A stretch of DNA of 64,000 bases from an uncultured Sulfitobacter sp. Its GTDB lineage: Bacteria > Pseudomonadota > Alphaproteobacteria > Rhodobacterales > Rhodobacteraceae. Shown here piece after piece: positions 15,316 to 23,828 of the stretch (the stretch's first letter is position 1; each line of letters starts with the position of its first letter). The notes beneath the pieces were generated by a model, which had not been told where the DNA came from, ran no database searches, and saw nothing but the letters and a program-made list of their open reading frames with translations. Location of the stretch: positions 62,001-126,000 of the forward strand of contig CAJJCJ010000001.1 in assembly GCA_905182645.1 (NCBI GenBank). Direction: 5' to 3'. Both the position numbers and the translations under genes were made by a program.

Positions 15316-17082
15316 TTAGGCGGCTGGTGCCGCGTCTTCGAGGCGCAATTGGACCGATTGTCGCCCCTGCCATGTGTTGATTTCCAACCGTCCAGCCAAA
15401 TGGAATCGCGCGCCGTTATGCCCCGTGAGCATCGGGCCCAGTGGTCCGTCCATCGCGCCAAAGCTGATCGCGTCGATCCGCGCCCCAAGTCCGTCGCCAA
15501 ACGTCAGTTTAAGGTGGTTCGCCCCAACCTGTTTTGCGAACAAGATTTGCACGTCAGGAAAGGCAAAGCGCGGGGCGGGCGCGCCTGCGCCAAAGGGCCC
15601 AGCCTGATCGATCTGTTTGACCAGTTCGACCGTCGCCGCGCCGGGCATTAAGACCCCGTCGAGTTTCAGGTCGGCGGGACCGATCTTATCTGCCCCTTGT
15701 TTGGCCAAAAGTTCGCCAAGCCGTGCCATTGCTGCATCGACTTTATCACCATCGACCGACAGGCCTGCGGCCATTTTGTGACCGCCGCCTTTGACGATTA
15801 GGCCTTCCGAGGCGAGCCGTTGGATCGCGGCGCCAAGGTCAATGCCTGAAACGGAGCGCCCAGAGCCTTTGCCGTTGCCGTCTTCGTCGATGCCAATGAC
15901 CACTGCGGGCCGATTGGCGGCGTCTTTTAGGCGGGACGCGACGATACCGACCACACCAGGGTGCCAGTTTTTGCCAGCGGCCCAAACAAGGGGTGCATCA
16001 TGGCCGCGCTGTTCGGCTTGTTCTAGGGCGAGGTCGCGCACGGCGGTTTCGACTTCACGGCGTTCAGTGTTCAATTCGTCAAGTTTTGCGGCCATTGCTG
16101 CGGCTTCGATTTTGTTGTCGTTTGCCAAAAGCCGTGCGCCAAGGTCGGCTTTGCCGATCCGCCCACCTGCGTTAACGCGGGGGCCAAGCAAGAAGCCAAG
16201 GTGGTAGCTGCTGGGTGCCTCGGACATGCCTGCAACGTCGGCGAGTGCGGTGATCCCGATGCGTTGACGCCGCCCCATCACGGTGAGGCCTTGGCGTACC
16301 AGCGCGCGGTTTACGCCAATCAGCGGCGCGACGTCAGCGACGGTGGCAAGTGCGACAAGGTCGAGCATCGCCATCAAATCGGGGCCTTTTGCACCGTCGG
16401 TTTTCATCTGGCGGTTGGCCTCGACCAGCATCAGGAAAACTACGCCAGCCGCACAGAGGTGCCCAAGGTCACCAGATTCGTCTTGCCGGTTTGGATTGAC
16501 CACGGCGAGCGCATTGGGCAGCGTTTCACCACCCAAATGGTGGTCGAGCACGATCACGTCTGCGGCGGATGCTGCATCAATTGGCCCGTGGGACAGGGTA
16601 CCGCAATCGACGCAGATGATCAGGTCATGGTTGGCTGCGAGCGCTGACATGGCTTCATCGTTTGGCCCGTAGCCTTCGTCAATTCGGTCTGGGATATAGA
16701 GGGTGGATTGCAGGCCCATGTCGCGCAGCCAGCAGATAAGAAGTGCCGCGGAGCTGCCGCCATCAACGTCGTAATCGGCGAAAATTGCGATCTTTTCGTG
16801 GGCTTTGACGGCTTGTAGGAAACGCGTGGCGGCCTTTTCCATGTCGCGCATTTCGTGCGGGTCTGGCAGCAAATCGCGCAGGGTTGGCGCGAGGTATGCA
16901 TCCGCCCCATCAGCCGTTACGCCGCGTTTGACTAGGGTCCGACACAGCGGTGCGGGCAGGGCGGTGGCTTGGGCCATTGCCTCGGCGAGCCTGTCTTCTT
17001 CGACAGAGGGGCCAACCCAGCGCCGTCCGGTCGCAGAGGTGTCGATATTCAGGAATGCGGGCTTATTTGGTGTCTGTGTCAT
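15316..17082 (-). CDS. recJ: Single-stranded-DNA-specific exonuclease RecJ
   Basis: A 588-residue 5'-3' exonuclease used in recombination and mismatch repair. The DHH phosphoesterase core shows FADYDVDGGSSAAL near residue 100, CVDCGT near residue 157, VIVLDHHLGG near residue 172 (the DHH motif) and the DLVALATVADVAPL block near residue 240. The DHHA1 domain has GSGRSVSGIDLGAAI and GGGHKMAAGL near residues 410-440, and an OB-fold tail follows. Relatives usually have DYDVDGATS; here GGS replaces GAT. Length is normal. It lies 51 bases downstream of glpX on the same strand. Confidence 0.95.
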   Translation of the reverse strand: MTQTPNKPAFLNIDTSATGRRWVGPSVEEDRLAEAMAQATALPAPLCRTLVKRGVTADGADAYLAPTLRDLLPDPHEMRDMEKAATRFLQAVKAHEKIAIFADYDVDGGSSAALLICWLRDMGLQSTLYIPDRIDEGYGPNDEAMSALAANHDLIICVDCGTLSHGPIDAASAADVIVLDHHLGGETLPNALAVVNPNRQDESGDLGHLCAAGVVFLMLVEANRQMKTDGAKGPDLMAMLDLVALATVADVAPLIGVNRALVRQGLTVMGRRQRIGITALADVAGMSEAPSSYHLGFLLGPRVNAGGRIGKADLGARLLANDNKIEAAAMAAKLDELNTERREVETAVRDLALEQAEQRGHDAPLVWAAGKNWHPGVVGIVASRLKDAANRPAVVIGIDEDGNGKGSGRSVSGIDLGAAIQRLASEGLIVKGGGHKMAAGLSVDGDKVDAAMARLGELLAKQGADKIGPADLKLDGVLMPGAATVELVKQIDQAGPFGAGAPAPRFAFPDVQILFAKQVGANHLKLTFGDGLGARIDAISFGAMDGPLGPMLTGHNGARFHLAGRLEINTWQGRQSVQLRLEDAAPAA

Positions 17083-17133
17083 TGTTTGCCACCATATATG
17101 AGGGCGGCTGTATTGCCACGGCCCAAATGTATT

Positions 17134-18096
17134 TTAGACGGGTTTACGGTAAAGCATCCGCCGTACGGAGCCAGTTTTGGACCGCATCAAGATGGTTTCG
17201 ACGCTGACAAACCCTGGTTCGCGTTTGATCCCCGCGACAAGTTTGCCGTAGGTGACGCCCGAGGCCGCGAAGATCACGTGTTGGGTGACCATGTCGCCGC
17301 AGGTGTAGATTTTGTCGAAATCAGTGATGCCCGCGTTGCGCGCACGGCTTTTATCATCTTGGTTGCGCAACAACAGCCGTCCGATCATTTGACCGCCCAT
17401 GCATTTGAGCGCGGCTGCGGCCAATACGCCTTCGGGCGCGCCGCCGCTGCCCATATACATGTCGATGCCGGTTCTTGCGGTTTCGGCGCAGTGCATGACG
17501 CCTGCAACGTCGCCGTCGGTGATCAGGCGGATCGCAGCGCCCGTAGCACGAATTTCGTCGATGATGTTTTCGTGGCGGGGCCGATCAAGGACGCAGACGG
17601 TGATGTCGCGGGCGTCGCAGTCTTTGGCGTTTGCCAGTGCCTCAATGCGTTCACGTGTGGACATATCAAGCGACACGACGCCACTCGCATAGCCCGGACC
17701 GATGGCCAGTTTATCCATGTAGGTGTCGGGCGCGTGCAGCATGGAGCCGCGCGGACCCATGGCGATGACGGCAAGCGCGTTTGGCATGTCTTTGGCGGTC
17801 AGCGTGGTCCCTTCGAGTGGGTCGAGGGCGATGTCGACGTTGAGGCCAGTACCAGTGCCTACATTTTCGCCCAGATACAGCAACGGAGCCTCGTCTTGTT
17901 CGCCTTCGCCGATGACCACAACGCCGGAAATATCGAGCGTATTCAATTGCGCGTGCATCGCACCAACGGCGGCCAGATCGGCTGCTCTTTCGTCGCCTTG
18001 CCCGATCAGCGGGGCGCAAGCGATTGCGGCGGCTTCTGACACGCGCGCAAGGTCTAGGGACAGCGATGGGTCGTTGAAATCAATGGCTTTGATCAT
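17134..18096 (-). CDS. glpX: Fructose-1,6-bisphosphatase class II (GlpX)
   Basis: A 320-residue phosphatase converting fructose 1,6-bisphosphate to fructose 6-phosphate in gluconeogenesis. Metal- and substrate-binding motifs include VVIGEGEQDEAPLLY near residue 60, DIALDPLEGTTL near residue 85 and YMGSGGAPEGVLAAAALKCM near residue 195. The length fits the family. The order hom-glpX-recJ on the minus strand is common in Rhodobacterales; hom and glpX are 36 bases apart and probably cotranscribed. Confidence 0.95.
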   Translation of the reverse strand: MIKAIDFNDPSLSLDLARVSEAAAIACAPLIGQGDERAADLAAVGAMHAQLNTLDISGVVVIGEGEQDEAPLLYLGENVGTGTGLNVDIALDPLEGTTLTAKDMPNALAVIAMGPRGSMLHAPDTYMDKLAIGPGYASGVVSLDMSTRERIEALANAKDCDARDITVCVLDRPRHENIIDEIRATGAAIRLITDGDVAGVMHCAETARTGIDMYMGSGGAPEGVLAAAALKCMGGQMIGRLLLRNQDDKSRARNAGITDFDKIYTCGDMVTQHVIFAASGVTYGKLVAGIKREPGFVSVETILMRSKTGSVRRMLYRKPV

Positions 18097-18132
18097 GAAT
18101 ACTGTCCTTGCAAATTGATGTTGCTTCGCGCG

Positions 18133-19419
18133 CTAGACCGCCTCGATCCGGATTGCGACTGGCTCACCTGATACCACGGCGGTGGTTGCAAAGGCTGTGA
18201 TAGCCTCTTTTATTGCTGTTTGCGTGGTTTTGTGGGTCACAATGAGGACGGGCGCGGTGGTGTCTTCATGGTCGTATTGGCGCATCCGGTCGATGGAAAT
18301 GCCAGCATCGCCCAAAACTGCCGCGACTTTTGCCAGTGCGCCGGGTTTGTCGAGAAGTTGCAGGCGCAAGTAATAGGGCGCCGAAATTGCAGCGCTGGCC
18401 GCGCGTGCTTTGCGCAATGTGTTTGCGGGTTGCCCAAAGGTCGACATCCGGTTACCGCGTGCGATGTCCATCACGTCGCCCATGACTGCACTTGCTGTTG
18501 GGCCCATGCCCGCACCGGGGCCGCGCAGAACGATTTGATCGACGCTGTCGCCTTCAAGCACAATCATATTGGTGCCGCCTTGCAACTGCCCAAGCGGTGA
18601 GGTGTCGGGCACAAGGCAGGGTGACATGCGTTGCTCAAGCCCACGACCAGTCATCTGCGCAACGCCGAGCAGTTTTATTTTATAGCCCATATCAGAGGCT
18701 TGATTGATGTCGTCGATAGTGATCGACCCGATTCCTTCGAGCACAACCGCGTCGAAATTGACCTGCGTGCCAAAGGCGATGGAGGCCAGCAGCGCCAGTT
18801 TATGGCCCGCGTCGATGCCGCCGACGTCAAGTTCTGGATCTGCCTCGAGGAAACCAAGTTGGTTGGCGGCGTCAAAGACCTGTTCGTAGGTCATGCCGTC
18901 GTTTTCCATACGGGTTAGGATGTAGTTACACGACCCGTTCATCACGCCCATAACGCGGGTGATCTCGTTACCTGCTAGCCCTTCAGTCAAGGCTTTTACC
19001 ACGGGGATGCCGCCAGCGACGGCGGCTTCAAACCGGATGACGCGGCCCGCGTCTTCTGCAGCGATAGCTAGGGCTTGGCCGTGGTGCGCAAGCAGGGCTT
19101 TGTTAGCTGTAACGACGTCTTTGCCAGATGCGATTGCTGCCTCGGTCGCGTCTTTTGCGGGGCCTTCGTAGCCGCCCATGACTTCGATGAAGACGTCTAT
19201 GTCGCTCCGCTGCGCCAAGTGCACAGGGTCGTCTTCCCATGCGTAGTCGGACAGGTCGACGTCGCGGTTTTTGGTTTTGGACCGCGCAGACACGGCGGTG
19301 ATAACCACGGGCCGCCCTGCACGCAGTGCCAGCAGATCGGCATGTTTTTGGACGATGCGCACAATGCCCACACCCACGGTTCCAAGGCCAGCAATTCCAA
19401 GGCGGAGCGGTTCGGTCAT
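18133..19419 (-). CDS. hom: Homoserine dehydrogenase
   Basis: A 428-residue NAD(P)-dependent enzyme reducing aspartate semialdehyde to homoserine for threonine and methionine synthesis. The Rossmann motif is GIAGLGTVGVGIVRI near residue 8. NKALLAHHG lies near residue 105. The catalytic-domain block GVMNGSCNYILTRMENDGM follows near residue 160 and EADPELDVGGIDAGHKLALL near residue 195. A C-terminal ACT domain (LRLQLLDKPGALAKVAAVLG, near residue 350) suggests feedback regulation by an amino acid. It makes the precursor used by metZ at the far end of the window. Confidence 0.95.
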   Translation of the reverse strand: MTEPLRLGIAGLGTVGVGIVRIVQKHADLLALRAGRPVVITAVSARSKTKNRDVDLSDYAWEDDPVHLAQRSDIDVFIEVMGGYEGPAKDATEAAIASGKDVVTANKALLAHHGQALAIAAEDAGRVIRFEAAVAGGIPVVKALTEGLAGNEITRVMGVMNGSCNYILTRMENDGMTYEQVFDAANQLGFLEADPELDVGGIDAGHKLALLASIAFGTQVNFDAVVLEGIGSITIDDINQASDMGYKIKLLGVAQMTGRGLEQRMSPCLVPDTSPLGQLQGGTNMIVLEGDSVDQIVLRGPGAGMGPTASAVMGDVMDIARGNRMSTFGQPANTLRKARAASAAISAPYYLRLQLLDKPGALAKVAAVLGDAGISIDRMRQYDHEDTTAPVLIVTHKTTQTAIKEAITAFATTAVVSGEPVAIRIEAV

Positions 19420-19458
19420 TGTATCAAAATCCAGTGTAAAAGTGGTGTTGTGCAGGGT

Positions 19459-19779
19459 TTAGCGAATTGCGGCAGGCACCGCAACGCCGCGCCGCATGGG
19501 CGAACGAGTGGCGGTGTTGATGATGGGTGCGCGCAGGCTGGATGCTTTGTCGCGCAGATTGGCGATCCGACCGTTGAATGATGCCACCGATGCGGGCGTG
19601 ATCCGACCGTTGGTGTTCAGGGCCGCCGCTCGGGCTATCAGCCGGTCGAGCGATTGTAAGGTTGGATAGGGCGCATTGCGCGTGGCTGTATCGGCGCGCG
19701 CATCGAGGTCTGGGAATGCAGCACAGGCCCCCAAGGTAAGCCCGAGGGCTGTCAGTGTTAAAATGAGGTTAAATCGCAT
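19459..19779 (-). CDS. Small predicted lipoprotein of unknown function
   Basis: A 106-residue protein beginning MRFNLILTLTALGLTLGACA, a lipoprotein signal with lipobox LGAC. I chose ATG 19779; an in-frame GTG two codons upstream is possible. The rest is hydrophilic and helical (LQSLDRLIARAAALNTNGRI) and ends in a basic, Ala-rich tail. It lies 39 bases before the start of hom on the same strand. I do not recognise a family beyond small Rhodobacterales lipoproteins. Confidence 0.6.
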   Translation of the reverse strand: MRFNLILTLTALGLTLGACAAFPDLDARADTATRNAPYPTLQSLDRLIARAAALNTNGRITPASVASFNGRIANLRDKASSLRAPIINTATRSPMRRGVAVPAAIR

Positions 19780-19862
19780 GATCACCGGCTTTGACTATGG
19801 GTTTTTCCCACGATACCCTTGGCGCACAGAGAAGGGCAAGCGGTGCATCCGGGCTTTGCAAT

Positions 19863-19876
19863 TGAACGATTGTTCA
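19863..19876. promoter_or_regulatory. Inverted repeat, likely TetR-family operator
   Basis: TGAAC-GATT-GTTCA is a perfect 5-bp inverted repeat with a four-base spacer, 15 bases before the chosen ATG of the TetR gene. TetR regulators commonly autoregulate through such sites. TTGACT at 19791 and TACCCT at 19814 with 17-base spacing may be the promoter. Confidence 0.5.
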
Positions 19877-19890
19877 GTTACATGGTGGAT

Positions 19891-20478
19891 ATGGCACGCA
19901 AGCAAGGTTCACATTCGGATATTACTGGCCCGCGGGTCCGCGCGGCGGCGCTGCGGCTTATTGCGGCGCATGGCTGTGCAGCGGTGTCGATGCGCCAGAT
20001 TGCGGCAGACGTCGGGGTTCAAGTTGGTGCGCTTTACAACTATACCCCTGATAAACAAAGCCTTTTGTTTGATCTGATGCGCACGCATATGGAGGAATTG
20101 CTGGCCGCTTGGGCCATGCAGGACAGGTCTGGAAGCGCGATGGACCGGTTGGAACGGTTTACCCAGTTTCACATCCGGTTTCATTTGCCGCGCACTGAAC
20201 AGGTTTTTGTATCCTACATGGAATTGCGCAATCTGACGCCTGATAATTTTGCCGCGATTGAAGCACTGCGGCACGTCTACGAGGATGCGCTGCAAGATAT
20301 TTTGCGTGCAGGCGAGGCCGAGGGCGTATTTGCCATGGATGATACCCGTGTCGCCACGATGGCCTTGATTGCCTTGTTGACAGGCATGAACAATTGGTAC
20401 CGCGAGGGTGGCCGCCTAAGTATTGTGCAGATTGAGGCGATTTATTGGGATATGGTCTGGAAATCCGTCGCCGCATAG
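19891..20478 (+). CDS. TetR/AcrR-family transcriptional regulator
   Basis: A 195-residue regulator. The N-terminal helix-turn-helix covers roughly residues 15-60 (VRAAALRLIAAHGCAAVSMR, then QIAADVGVQVGALYNYTPDK, the recognition helix and YxYF-like turn). The C-terminal domain matches TetR_C types of acyl-CoA or stress regulators. I chose ATG 19891 (MARKQGSH); ATG 19882 is also in frame, and neither has a clear ribosome site. A palindromic operator precedes it. The downstream gene on the same strand is a HIBADH-like dehydrogenase 78 bases away, a possible target. Confidence 0.88.
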   Translation: MARKQGSHSDITGPRVRAAALRLIAAHGCAAVSMRQIAADVGVQVGALYNYTPDKQSLLFDLMRTHMEELLAAWAMQDRSGSAMDRLERFTQFHIRFHLPRTEQVFVSYMELRNLTPDNFAAIEALRHVYEDALQDILRAGEAEGVFAMDDTRVATMALIALLTGMNNWYREGGRLSIVQIEAIYWDMVWKSVAA

Positions 20479-20556
20479 TGATGTGTCGTTTTCGGAAAAG
20501 ACATGTCGCCCCTGATCCTTAGCGTCTGACAAAATTGGCAGCTAGGAACGCATATT

Positions 20557-21501
20557 ATGAAAATTGGATTTGTTGGACTTGGGAATGTGGGTGCGAAGCT
20601 CGCGGGGAGCCTTTTGCGCAATGGGCATGATCTATATGTGCATGACCTAAATGCTGATTTTGTGTCCGATTTTGTTAATCGTGGTGCAAAGGATGGTAAA
20701 AGCCCTGCTGAATTGATGCGGTCATGTGAAGCGGTGATCACATGTTTGCCAAGCCCAGAGGCCTGCAGTGCGGTTGTGACTGCAATGCTGGATGAAATTA
20801 AGCCAGGCAAAATCTGGATGGAAATGTCGACGACTGACGCGAGTGAAGTGTCGCGTTTGGCCGCGATTGTGATCGCCAAGGGTGGCGCTGCGGTTGATTG
20901 TCCGGTGTCTGGTGGTTGTCACCGCGCCGATACCGGTAACATCAGCATTTTTGCGGGCTGTGAGCGCGAGACGTTTGATCGGGTGTTGCCGCTGTTAACC
21001 ACGCTGGGCCGCCGCGTTTTGCACACGGGGCCAGTTGGGTCCGCGTCGACGTTAAAGGTTGCGACGAATTATCTGGCCACAACGAACCTGTTGTCGGTCT
21101 GCGAAGCATTGGTGACGATGAAGGCGGCTGGCATGGATATGGCGGTCACTTATGAGGCGTTTAAGATCAGTTCTGGCACCAGCTTTGTGCATGAAACCGA
21201 AAGTCAGGTGATTTTGAACGGGTCGCGCAATGTCACGTTCACGATGGATCTGGTGAAAAAGGACATTGGATTGTTTCAGCAGATTGCCGAGGATCACGAT
21301 GTGCCGCTGGAAATTAGCCCGCTGATTGTGTCGATTTTTGAGGACGGTATTAAGCGGTACGGTCCGCGTGCCCAGTCTGATGAGATTATCCGCCGTTTGG
21401 AAGAACCGACTGGTTTGGATATTCGCGCCCCAGGTTTTCCTGCCGATTTAACGGATGATGAACCTGAAGAAGCGGGTTACGAGGTGATCCCAAACAGTTA
21501 G
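20557..21501 (+). CDS. NAD(P)-dependent oxidoreductase, 3-hydroxyisobutyrate dehydrogenase family
   Basis: A 314-residue beta-hydroxyacid dehydrogenase. The Rossmann motif MKIGFVGLGNVGAKLAGSLL opens the protein, and the substrate-binding signature VDCPVSGGCHRADTGNISIF lies near residue 113. The catalytic Lys block STLKVATNYLATTNLLSVCE is near residue 163, and the KKDIG cofactor-side motif near residue 235. The family oxidises 3-hydroxyisobutyrate, tartronate semialdehyde and similar acids. The acidic C-terminal tail (DLTDDEPEEAG) is longer than usual. The substrate is not predictable; the TetR gene lies just upstream. Confidence 0.88.
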   Translation: MKIGFVGLGNVGAKLAGSLLRNGHDLYVHDLNADFVSDFVNRGAKDGKSPAELMRSCEAVITCLPSPEACSAVVTAMLDEIKPGKIWMEMSTTDASEVSRLAAIVIAKGGAAVDCPVSGGCHRADTGNISIFAGCERETFDRVLPLLTTLGRRVLHTGPVGSASTLKVATNYLATTNLLSVCEALVTMKAAGMDMAVTYEAFKISSGTSFVHETESQVILNGSRNVTFTMDLVKKDIGLFQQIAEDHDVPLEISPLIVSIFEDGIKRYGPRAQSDEIIRRLEEPTGLDIRAPGFPADLTDDEPEEAGYEVIPNS

Positions 21502-21559
21502 GTCTGGCCTTGGGGCGGCTGCAAGGCTAGACATGCGCGACCCAAAAGGAGCCACCCCA

Positions 21560-22063
21560 ATGATGTTTGACCCTGATGAAAACGGCGTTTACGCCAGTTT
21601 CGGCGCATCTGGCCCGCGTCGTATGTTCGCCTGTGGTGTCTTATACGGGCTTGGGGCGTTGTTGATTTATGTTGCACTTGCCCGTCCGCCAGAACCTTTT
21701 TGGCTGGCTTTTTTGCTGGCCCTTGGTGCTGGATCGCTTTGGATTGGGGAACGCCTGCGCCGCGCGACCACAATCGATATTGAGCTGACCGAAACGCAAG
21801 TGTGTGACAGCACAGGCCGGGTTTTGGCCGAATTGGCAGATGTTATCAGTGTGGAGCGTGGTGCCTTTGCGCTAAAGCCTTCGAACGGGTTCACGCTTGT
21901 TTTGCGCAAACGTGCGCCGCGCGCTTGGGTGCCGGGTATGTGGTGGCGCATGGGTAACCGCGTCGGCGTTGGGGGCACAACACCTGCTGGTCCGGCCAAG
22001 TTTATGGCCGAACAAGTTGCTTTGCGGATCGCTGCGCGCGACGCGGACAAGCATTGTTCTTAG
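21560..22063 (+). CDS. Conserved membrane protein of unknown function (PH-like)
   Basis: A 167-residue protein. AAGGAG lies eight bases before the ATG at 21560; an in-frame start at 21533 has none. Two membrane helices at roughly residues 22-62 (MFACGVLYGLGALLIYVALA and the following FWLAFLLALGAGSLW) are followed by a soluble beta-rich domain with TTIDIELTETQVCDSTGRVL and a conserved-looking GMWWRMGNRVGVGGTT. The layout resembles small bacterial PH-like membrane proteins. The function is unknown. Confidence 0.7.
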   Translation: MMFDPDENGVYASFGASGPRRMFACGVLYGLGALLIYVALARPPEPFWLAFLLALGAGSLWIGERLRRATTIDIELTETQVCDSTGRVLAELADVISVERGAFALKPSNGFTLVLRKRAPRAWVPGMWWRMGNRVGVGGTTPAGPAKFMAEQVALRIAARDADKHCS

Positions 22064-22245
22064 TTTGATGTTTGATTACGGCGCGTTGTCCTGACAAACC
22101 GCGGATTTCCGTCGGTTTTCCTGATTTTGCAAAACCGTTCATAAATCGCCTAATAATTCATCGAAACGCTGATAGAGTGGTTCCAAGTCTTTTCTTGCAT
22201 GCCATCTCATGTCCGATTTTTCGGACCATATTAGGACCATTTCAC

Positions 22246-23688
22246 ATGACCACTGCACATCAGACCACGACCGAGCCGAGTTTTCGCGAATCCGTTGATA
22301 TGATGTTCAACCGCGCTGTTGCGTTGATGGACCTTAGTCCGGGACTTGAGGAAAAGATCCGCGTTTGTAACGCCACCTATACCGTCCGGTTTGGTGTGCG
22401 TCTGCGCGGTGCAATTCACACGTTCACTGGGTACCGGTCCGTTCATTCCGAGCATATGGAACCTGTTAAAGGCGGTATTCGGTTTGCCCCAAATGTGCAT
22501 CAGGACGAAGTTGAGGCCTTGGCTGCGTTGATGACGTTTAAGTGCGCGCTGGTGGAGGCCCCGTTTGGTGGTTCAAAAGGCGGTCTACGCATTGATCCAT
22601 CCGAGTGGGAAGCGCATGAGCTGGAACAGATCACCCGCCGTTTTGCCTATGAGCTGATCAAGCGTGACTTGATCCATCCAGCGCAGAACGTACCCGCCCC
22701 TGATATGGGCACCGGAGAGCGTGAAATGGCGTGGATCGCCGACCAGTATAAGCGCATGAACACGACCGATATTAACGGCGCGGCATGTGTCACGGGTAAG
22801 CCCATTAACGCAGGCGGTATTCAGGGCCGCACAGAGGCCACTGGCCGCGGTGTGCAATATGCGTTGCGTGAGTTTTTCCGCTATGACGAGGATAAAGCTG
22901 CGGCGGGTCTTACGGGGACGTTGAAGGGTAAGCGTGTTATTGTTCAAGGGCTTGGCAATGTGGGCTATCACGCGGTCAAGTTTCTGTCCGAAGAAGACGG
23001 ATGTATCATCACTGGCATTATTGAGCGTGACGGCGCGCTGCATAATGAAGACGGTTTGGATGTTGAGGCGGTCCGCGCATGGATTGTGAAGCATGGTGGC
23101 GTTTCGGGCTATCCGGATGCCAATCACCACGCTGACGGCTCGCTGTTGCTTGAAGCCGAATGCGAAATTTTGATCCCTGCGGCATTGGAAGCTGTGATCA
23201 ATCTTTCAAACGCTGATCGTATCAAAGCGCCGTTGATCATTGAGGCGGCGAACGGTCCTGTGACAGCCGGTGCTGACGATATTTTGCGCGACAAGGGCTG
23301 TGTGATCATCCCTGATATGTATGCCAACGCGGGCGGTGTGACGGTATCGTATTTCGAGTGGGTCAAGAACCTGTCGCATATCCGTTTTGGCCGCATGCAG
23401 CGCCGTGCCGAGGAGGCCCGCCACCAAGTGTTGGTTGATGAGTTGCAGCGCTTGGATCGTTATCTGGGTTCGGATTGGTCGATGTCCAAGGACTTTAAGG
23501 AAAAGTACCTTCGCGGTGCTGATGAGCTGGAATTGGTTCGGTCCGGTTTGGATGACACCATGCGGTCTGCTTATCAGTCGATGCGCAAAGTTTGGCATGC
23601 CCGCGATGATGTGAAAGATTTGCGTACCGCCGCCTATATTGTGTCGGTCGGCAAGGTCGCGATGAGTTATCAAGCCAAGGGGCTTTAA
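22246..23688 (+). CDS. gdhA: Glutamate dehydrogenase
   Basis: A 480-residue enzyme interconverting glutamate and 2-oxoglutarate plus ammonia. The catalytic region MTFKCALVEAPFGGSKGGLR near residue 98 includes the active-site Lys, and VPAPDMGTGEREMAWIADQY near residue 150 follows. The NAD(P) site is VIVQGLGNVGYHAVKFL near residue 232. The chosen ATG gives MTTAHQTTTEPSFRESVDMM; the frame is open upstream but unsupported. A hairpin GTCCGA-TTTT-TCGGAC at 22211-22226 and a duplicated GGACCAT lie in the leader. A strong terminator follows the gene. Confidence 0.95.
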   Translation: MTTAHQTTTEPSFRESVDMMFNRAVALMDLSPGLEEKIRVCNATYTVRFGVRLRGAIHTFTGYRSVHSEHMEPVKGGIRFAPNVHQDEVEALAALMTFKCALVEAPFGGSKGGLRIDPSEWEAHELEQITRRFAYELIKRDLIHPAQNVPAPDMGTGEREMAWIADQYKRMNTTDINGAACVTGKPINAGGIQGRTEATGRGVQYALREFFRYDEDKAAAGLTGTLKGKRVIVQGLGNVGYHAVKFLSEEDGCIITGIIERDGALHNEDGLDVEAVRAWIVKHGGVSGYPDANHHADGSLLLEAECEILIPAALEAVINLSNADRIKAPLIIEAANGPVTAGADDILRDKGCVIIPDMYANAGGVTVSYFEWVKNLSHIRFGRMQRRAEEARHQVLVDELQRLDRYLGSDWSMSKDFKEKYLRGADELELVRSGLDDTMRSAYQSMRKVWHARDDVKDLRTAAYIVSVGKVAMSYQAKGL

Positions 23689-23728
23689 TCCAAAGGCGCG
23701 CGCTTTGCGCGCATGACATTTTTGGATT

Positions 23729-23760
23729 GGCGCGGAGCAGATCGTTCCGCGCCATTTTTT
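23729..23760 (+). terminator. Rho-independent terminator after gdhA
   Basis: GGCGCGGA (23729-23736) pairs with TCCGCGCC (23746-23753) and is followed by six T-rich bases (ATTTTTT). It separates gdhA from the sox operon. Confidence 0.88.
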
Positions 23761-23828
23761 GTGGTGTGTGGCTTTTCATCTGGGGTGCACCCGCCTAGCC
23801 TTTGATTTGTGCAATGAAGGATGGGTCT

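Noticed and set aside
16969..18039. A 356-residue plus-strand open frame across recJ and glpX
   Set aside because: Antisense to two highly conserved genes; composition (Cys/His/Gly-rich) is typical of a reverse-frame artefact.
19819..19890. N-terminal extension of the TetR protein from a TTG
   Set aside because: It would run through the palindromic operator and lacks the typical N-terminal character of the family.
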